DNA of 64,000 nucleotides from Eucalyptus grandis (taxonomy: Eukaryota > Streptophyta > Magnoliopsida > Myrtales > Myrtaceae). Where the stretch lies: the NCBI RefSeq assembly GCF_016545825.1, contig NC_052622.1:15433037-15497036 (forward strand). Direction: 5' to 3'. This document shows, piece after piece, positions 57,541 through 64,000 of the stretch; position 1 is the first letter of the stretch; every line of letters starts with the position of its first letter. The position numbers were made by a program, and so were the translations under genes. Below the pieces are notes generated by a model. The model had not been told where the DNA came from. It worked only from the letters and a program-made list of their open reading frames with translations, and ran no database searches.

Positions 57541-59830
57541 GATGAATATCCACCATCTAAAATTAGAATTGGAAGCCAATTCCTTGTGAGTTTCTCCCTC
57601 ATATTTATTTTCATGCAAAATTAATTATTTTTCACATCAGATTTTTATCTGATTGCCCATTAAACAAAAATGAAATGAGCAGCCTAAAAACAATGGATGA
57701 CTTAACTTACCAAAAAAAAAAAAAAAAAAATGGATGACTTATTCATCCGGTCTTAGAAATGAAAATCTAAATATCAATTTCATATCCCTATGATTTTCTG
57801 TCTGGAAGGCAATGAAAGAGTGAGTCTACATTGAGGGGACTCGAGAACTCCCTACTTCTATATTGATTTGGTTATGCCGGAACAATTTTATATTAGTTAA
57901 CAAACAAAACACGATGTTATTTCACAAGCTATTGAGGTATTTTTTTTTCTTTATTAATATATGCATAGATTCTTTTAACTTTACCACTATTCAACGAAGT
58001 AAATTATCAAAACTACACATATCAGGTATGATCTAGCTATACAATAGTATTTAAGTAAAGTAAAAATTACATCACAAAATCAAGGAGACTAAAGTAATTG
58101 TAGGACAATTGAAATGCTCGACTAACGTTCTAAGGTAGATTTTAGAATGACCCCTTAAGTGCAACTTTCCCCACCTGAGAGTTTGAGTGAGTTGGTGGAC
58201 AAAGAGAGTAGAAACTGCTAATGTACATATTTAGCTTCTCTGAAAATGCCCCACATTAGCCAAATCTACTAATCAAACTTGAAAGGCCACGGAATGTACA
58301 AATTTATCACGTCTAATTACTGAAAGTAACTTGAAAAATCATATTGAAGAAATTTCTTGCTTTCTCATGCTCCATCTTATTTAAGAGAAAACGAATTATC
58401 TGAAGAACATCTTCCTTAACTTAATCGTTTATGTTACTTGAAATAATTAATCAATGAAAAATTCATCAATGATAATAATTTGTATCTAAGTATTTTCATG
58501 GACAATGAAAATAATTAGCATTCATTTATTGCATAAAAGATACAAACAATTATTTTTAAGAAAATATTTTTCAAATCATCCATTTTCAGTAAAACAAACA
58601 AAGCATTAATTGCATGCACGATCAATTTATTTCGATCATTTCGCCCTAAATTGATTTGGGAAAGGTTATCTTGCTTCTTGGCAAATCAATCGCAACCATT
58701 AATGTACATGCATTACCGCGTGAGGAGCATGGGACTGTCTGCTGGGAATTTCTTACTACAAAGTATGACTAGATCGTGAAATTGTTACAAAACTCCGGTA
58801 CTCCGCTTATTTAGATATCAAATTATAACGTGTATTGTTTAATGCATTAGTTTTTTCAAATTAGTGCGCCTTGGCACGTGTAGCGTTCCTCTACTGTACT
58901 GCAGGTTTGTTTTTTGTTTGGAAGTTGATCGAGGAGCTTAGTCATCAACGTACGACTCAAGTTTCAACCACGTATTTGTCGTGGAACGACGGGGTTTTGC
59001 TTTTGTCCGCCGCCCGCAGTTCATATGTCCCCGCCGAATGTCCTGGGGAAATGCACCGCACGCAGCCATCATACTCGCCACGCTGCTAGTATATATAATA
59101 TAGATATACATCGAAATTTAATCTTCCACATAGATCTAAAAACTATAGATAAGTAATTTAATCGACGACAAAAGTTTGAAAACTATAATCATAATCTATA
59201 AAAAAATTTGTCAGCACAAAAATTGAAAGATAATATGTTTTTTTGTACATGGATGATTTTACGATACACGAACACTCGTATTTATAGTGTTTACAACATA
59301 ATTGTCTATAAACAAGTTTTCTTTTAACAGTTTTAGCTATGTCTTCATATCTCCGAAGCTTTCAATTTCACATCTTCACGTTTACTCACTTCTCATCTTT
59401 AAATGAATAATTTCCTTATGATATCCGTAGTTTCCGAGCAAGCGTGACAATGGAGGACTTTGACCTTGTGCGATGCTCAACGGAAAGGGACAATCGTTGA
59501 TTAGCACGATACTTTGGTTTAGCCTTCTTTTTTTGTCAACACTTGATCTATGTTATGCTTGAAAACAGCATTCGAGTCGATCACATCATGGATTTTCATG
59601 CTTTTAAATATCATTTGTGTTGAAACATAATTTTGGCAAACCTAAGAAAATGAAAATAAATATCACAAATAAAAGGAAAAAAAAGAAGGAAAAATCAATT
59701 TGATTGATTATGCATGGAAGTTGGGAATTCTGATAAATATCAAAATTTAGTTAAATGCGAAAGCAATTAGAAAAAAAAGGTGAATAAAGGGCAAGGCTTT
59801 TGATAAATGAAAGAAATCGAATTAAAATTA
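57541..59830. other. Intergenic, no gene supported
   Basis: This is AT-rich. A plus-strand open frame of 72 residues at 58,871-59,089 has an isolated hydrophobic start and no motif. No other evidence of a gene was seen. Confidence 0.45.
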
Positions 59831-59899
59831 AGCTGATTGCAAAATCACGTTCGATTTACAGCCAAATCAATGCAACATAAAAATGGAAACTCGGAAAAT

Positions 59900-62320
59900 A
59901 CTATAGAAAATGGCCGTGAAAAGAGTCACTATAAAAGAGTCACAATTTTCGTGACCGAGGGGGGCGAATTTAGAAGAAATCGAGAGAGAAAAAAACTTGT
60001 TTTCCTCTCTTCCGTTCAGCCCATTTTCCTTCGGTTTCTCTTGAAGAGTAAAAAGTCAGAAAAAGAAGAAGGAAAAGTCACGTCTGCAGAAGGGAAATAG
60101 CAGAGAGAGAGTACAGAGACGGGGAGGGGCGTGCGGCGCAGAGAGAGAGAGAGAGAGAGAGAGAGAAGAAAAAAAAAAAAAAAAAAGGGGTTGCTTCGTC
60201 TTCTCCGCGGAGTGCTCGACCTCCGCTGCTCACCGCATCTCCACCATCGCCGCTCCGCTCCGCCCGACGCCAGAAGCCGCCGCTCCTCCGCTTGCCTGCC
60301 ACCACCGCTGCTCCGCCAGCAAACCGCCGGCCACCGCGCCTCTGTCGCCGTCCGCCTCCCGCGACGCCACTGAGCTTGTCGCCGCTGCAACCCGCAAGCA
60401 CCAGCAGCAGCCCCCCTGCAACCCAATGCCGGCAGCCGAGTCGCCGGTCACCGCCGCTCCGAGCCACCCTCAGCCGGTCTCCGAGCACCACTGCCCGCGC
60501 CACCTCCGCAGCCACTGCGCCTCTGCCCTCTGTTCGAGCACCCGCAGCAACTCGCCCGCCGGTCACAGCGCCTCTGTTTGCGCCTCCGCTTCTGCAGACG
60601 TCGCTCGCCTCCGCCTGTACCTCCGTCCGAGCGCCAGTCAGCCGCCGCGCCTGCACCGGCGAAGCCGAACGCCCCCGAACTCCGACGACGGTGCCTCCAC
60701 AGCCGCGAGCACCCGAAAGCCTCCGCCGCCGCTGAACGTCGCCCCTGCCCCTGCTCGCCTGGCGGCCGAAGCCCGCTGCTCTTGACCTCGCCGACGCTGC
60801 GCCACCGCACTGCCTCCGCTTGCGATCCGCTCCTCCGTCGACGCTGCTGTCCTCCTTAAGCCTCTCCTTAAGTAGTTTAGTTTTATTTTTATTTTTATTT
60901 TTCATTTATTTTATTTTATTTTATTTTATAGCACTTTTAAGTTATTTAAATCGTAATATTGGATATCGATATTTATTTCTTGATCTTGGAGGCATTAATC
61001 ACAAGGATTTTGTCCAAAATTATTATAATTATTAATTTGATCCGTAAGATGTCGGATCATTTTTCTAATTACATTAATTTTTAGGCATTTTGATAATATT
61101 TTAATTGTTAAATTATTATAATTATTAATTTGATCCGTAAAATTTCAGATTAGATTTTTAATTATATTGAACTTTTGTCATGATGTTTAGGGTTAGAGTA
61201 GTCGTTAATTTGACTTGTCAGACAATATGTTATTTTTTCGATTATTTTAACCCTTCATTTGGTGAATATCTTGATTAGTTTAGATGCAATGTTTATCTGA
61301 TAATTACTTGTCTTGGAAAAACACAATATATATGTATATATATATTAAAAAATCAAATCTTGTGTTAGAGTATGTTGAGTATGTTGGTTTCATAAATTGG
61401 GATTGCATTTTTAGATAATTTTTTGGAATAGGTTAGGGTTGGACATAAATAACTTTTTTTCTTAAAAAAAATAGGGTCTTAGATAAAGTTTGTATATTTT
61501 AATAATCTCATTTTTCTAAATAATAGTTTTCTAAGATAGAATAGGGTTTCAGTCAAATTAACCCCTAAAATAAATTAGAAAATCATTCACTTTTTAGATA
61601 GTTTAATTAGGTGTTTTATTAATTCCGAATTTCAATAAAAAAAAATATAAAAATATTAGGTGTGTGTCAATTAGTTTGCATATTAGGTTTATCTAATTAG
61701 AATTTGCTTGTTAATAAAGTTAGGTCATGAAGTTAAAATGTACGTTTAAATTTCAAGATAAAAGAAAACCCAAAAAATGTTTTGTGTGTTTATTTCTTTT
61801 AATGTAAGTCTTTTGATTGTTTAATAGTGATTGAGCATCCGTGTGATCACCCTTTTGCATGATAGAGATTTAGGTTAAAATAAATCAAAGTTGTCTTTCA
61901 AAAAAACATTTTTGAAATTAAAAAGAAATGGTACCAAAATGTTATTATATAAATATAGTGTAACCAAGTCTCCGCACCCTTAGTCTCTAGTTCGTAGGAG
62001 TAAAATAATTCTTCCATTATTTTACTTAGGTGTCTAATCGACCTACTATAAACCGATTAGCGACAATTCTTAAATGATGCTAAATATTTAAATCTTAAGT
62101 CACGAATTGGTATAGGTTTGGGAGAGCCTAAGCTAAGTTTGAAACTTAGTAGTCCATTAACCTAAACTCTAGGTGGTGTACCCGAAAATTAGGTCACGAT
62201 AATTTGATTCAGTCGATTGATTGAAAGATTGAAAAGTTAAGGCAACTAATCAAGCGCCACTAATCATGCGGTACTTTTCTGGAGGTCGCGATTAGTATTT
62301 CTCTATGCGAATGCTATGCC
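59900..62320 (+). mobile_element. Probable Ty3 (Tat-like) LTR/leader remnant with a GC-rich segment
   Basis: A GA-rich tract (60,139-60,166) leads into a GC-rich stretch, 60,190-60,850, that is open on both strands but purely compositional (Pro/Ala/Ser/Arg-rich strings). AT-rich DNA follows, then the box GTGTAACCAAGTCTCCGCAC at 61,956-62,000 and TATAAACCGATTAGCGAC near 62,046. The order matches 48.3-50.2 kb read inverted. No Gag or Pol is present. I consider it an LTR and leader of a large gypsy element, tentatively. Confidence 0.4.
60139..60166. repeat. (GA)n microsatellite
   Basis: An uninterrupted run of GA before an A tract, at the entrance of the GC-rich segment. Confidence 0.95.
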
Positions 62321-62419
62321 CTTCTCTTTTTCTTTTTTTTTTGGGTCAAACTAAAATCGGGCTGAAAAGGCGTTGTTTTGTGGCTGAAGAAGTGGGCGTC
62401 ATTATGCCAAAAAAAAAAA

Positions 62420-64000
62420 GGTAGGTGTCGTTATGGGACGGGCAAGCCGTCATTTTTCATGCGAATTGCACCCGACATTAATGGACTGGCCTTGTAAATG
62501 GATTTGCAGATGAAGGTTTCAAATTTGCCTTTGAAATGAAAAATGGAGGAGTCGTGAATGGCCGCGAAGAACAAAGTCGGTCTTATGGGCCTACTAGTTA
62601 TGCGAGGTCCAGTCAAAATATCAATTGGTCCAGTTTCTGGACTGGTTTTGGGCTGATTCTGGGGCAAATAGAATCGAGTCGGGTTCTCAATTTCAAAAAG
62701 TATGGACTGGGTCCGGGTAGGTCTGTTCTTTTTCCAATTCATGGATCCGAACCTATACGCGAGAACCGAAGTCAGATTGCGGGAAAGTGGTTTTAAAACC
62801 ATAGTTTCTGTTTGAAATAATGACACAATTAGTTCATCAACTTTGGTCATCCTTCAACTTTTAATTCGCTTAATGTGATTCTCAAACTATTTCTAAAATA
62901 TTCAATCTAGTCCTTGAATTGTTTATTTGTGCGAACTGATACCTCAATTTTTTGCGACAAAGTAAAAAAATTTCAAATTTACATGCTATCACTCAAATCT
63001 AAAAACATTTTTTGAATTTCAATCCATTTTCTAGATTGGCAAAGAGTATGGCCATGTTTCTAGATTCTCATTAGACTTGTATCAAGTTTATGTTTATGTT
63101 ATTTTGATTTGCTAATTCGTAGATTTGGCAAAATTTAATCAAGAAAACAAGAAACACAAAAATTAGAATATCCCATCTATCTAAAAAATCAGGAACAAGA
63201 TTTAGATTAATATAGGCACAAGAAATCTAAAGTTCAATTAATATTGTTAGTATATATTCTTATTAAAAGCTCATCTTAGAATAAGAGGAATATGAATTTG
63301 ATATAACTCTATCCGCTGTTATATTTTGGAATTATAGTAATATTTATAAAAATAAAAAAGGTAAAAATGTTGATTTAGGATATGAATTGAAATGAAAAAA
63401 TATTCTAAAATCTGGAAGATAGTGTAATTATGAAAAATTGTGAATAGTATCAAACAACTTATTTGACTCCATGATGAATATTATTAATGACAGTACTAAA
63501 GTGATGGTGAGTCAAATGTGCATGGCTTAGAAAAAGCAAAATACTAACTATTTTGCTTAGGAACATGTTATCGACTACTCTAAAAGCACTTGTTAAGTGA
63601 CTAAATCAGGAATTACTATGGATTCCATTACCTTAGCTGTATTGATGAGTTGTATAGTAGTTTAACGAAAATCAAAATGTTTTTATAGTGTATGTATAAC
63701 CAATGTAGATGCTCGTTAAAAGGAGGTGTTTGATTTAAATAAGCAAAATGGAAGATTGGATTCAGAAAAAGGATAATAGGAGATATAAACAGTCATGAAC
63801 TTTAGATATGTTGGTTGGGTCAAAAATCAAGAATTAAAACAAGGGCACGAACAAGCTCTTGCAATTTCGTAAAAAGCTATGGTGCAAGACGACCCAATTC
63901 CATGTTGTGAGATGCTCCTAAATTAGCAAAATTTAAATTTAAAGCCCCCAAATTTCAACATCCCCTTATTGATAGGAGGCAAAATTGGCCAAAAGTTATA
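62420..64000. other. Intergenic, no gene supported
   Basis: 62,430-62,850 is open on both strands (139 and 86 residues) and has no motif. It is probably repeat-derived. 62,820-63,060 has the style of a dispersed repeat (for example TAGTCCTTGAATTG). The remainder is AT-rich with no support for genes. Confidence 0.45.

Noticed and set aside
60078..60905. Minus-strand open frame of 275 residues and companions on both strands
   Set aside because: Extreme GC-rich composition removes stop codons in all frames. Ala/Arg/Gly/Pro-rich strings with no domain sit in a probable LTR segment.
62431..62850. Minus-strand open frame of 139 residues
   Set aside because: It is also open on the other strand, has no motif, and lies in repeat-style sequence.
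1..64000. CRISPR arrays, bacterial operons or rRNA genes
   Set aside because: None is seen. The DNA is plant nuclear, and the direct repeats present are transposon or tandem-duplication products.

Overview
The window is plant nuclear DNA, clearly eudicot in character. Its genes carry introns, its leucine-rich-repeat receptor kinases (LRR-RLKs) are of the MIK2/At1g35710 type, it has a plant RABA1 GTPase, and it is full of Ty1/copia and Ty3/gypsy debris, short inverted-repeat elements and tRNA-derived SINEs. The style of the intergenic repeats reminds me of a woody rosid such as Myrtaceae (Eucalyptus-like), but that is an impression and was not tested by any search.

Only two genes look intact. 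RABA1 (minus strand, two exons, 34,400-37,299) encodes a complete 218-residue Rab11-type GTPase. The Mpv17/PMP22-family gene (minus strand, five exons, 39,138-41,944) encodes a 236-residue membrane protein. Both models were rebuilt by eye from frames and GT-AG splice sites. The two genes are about 1.8 kb apart on the same strand.

Region by region. 1-2,178 and 8,335-10,531 are two copies of one duplicated block. Each holds a decayed RABA1 exon 2 plus pieces of an unrecognised gene in a rearranged order; the unrearranged relative lies beside RABA1 at 33,340-35,290. Between the copies are LTR debris, two local tandem duplications (one carrying an RNA-recognition-motif fragment) and two Ty1/copia gag remnants that face each other. 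10.5-15.2 kb is mostly gene-free and holds a probable Ty3 remnant. 15.3-18.8 kb and 26.3-30.3 kb hold two tandem LRR-RLK copies, about 11 kb apart and in the same orientation. Both are broken: the first has few lesions, the second many, including loss of the kinase catalytic residues. 22.9-23.8, 30.7-31.8 and 32.2-32.7 kb hold non-autonomous elements with AT-rich arms around a very GC-rich, palindrome-rich core. 42-53 kb is gene-poor, with two SINEs and Ty3-like LTR remnants. 53.9-55.4 kb is a large, near-perfect inverted duplication of a two-exon gene fragment, able in principle to form a long hairpin RNA. 56-64 kb holds a 0.3-kb direct duplication, another element end, a GC-rich Ty3-like LTR region and AT-rich intergenic DNA.

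There is no sign of a working multi-gene system. The most interesting features are the hairpin-forming inverted gene-fragment duplication, the shuffled satellites of the RABA1 locus, and the GC-rich elements with a TAA target-site duplication.
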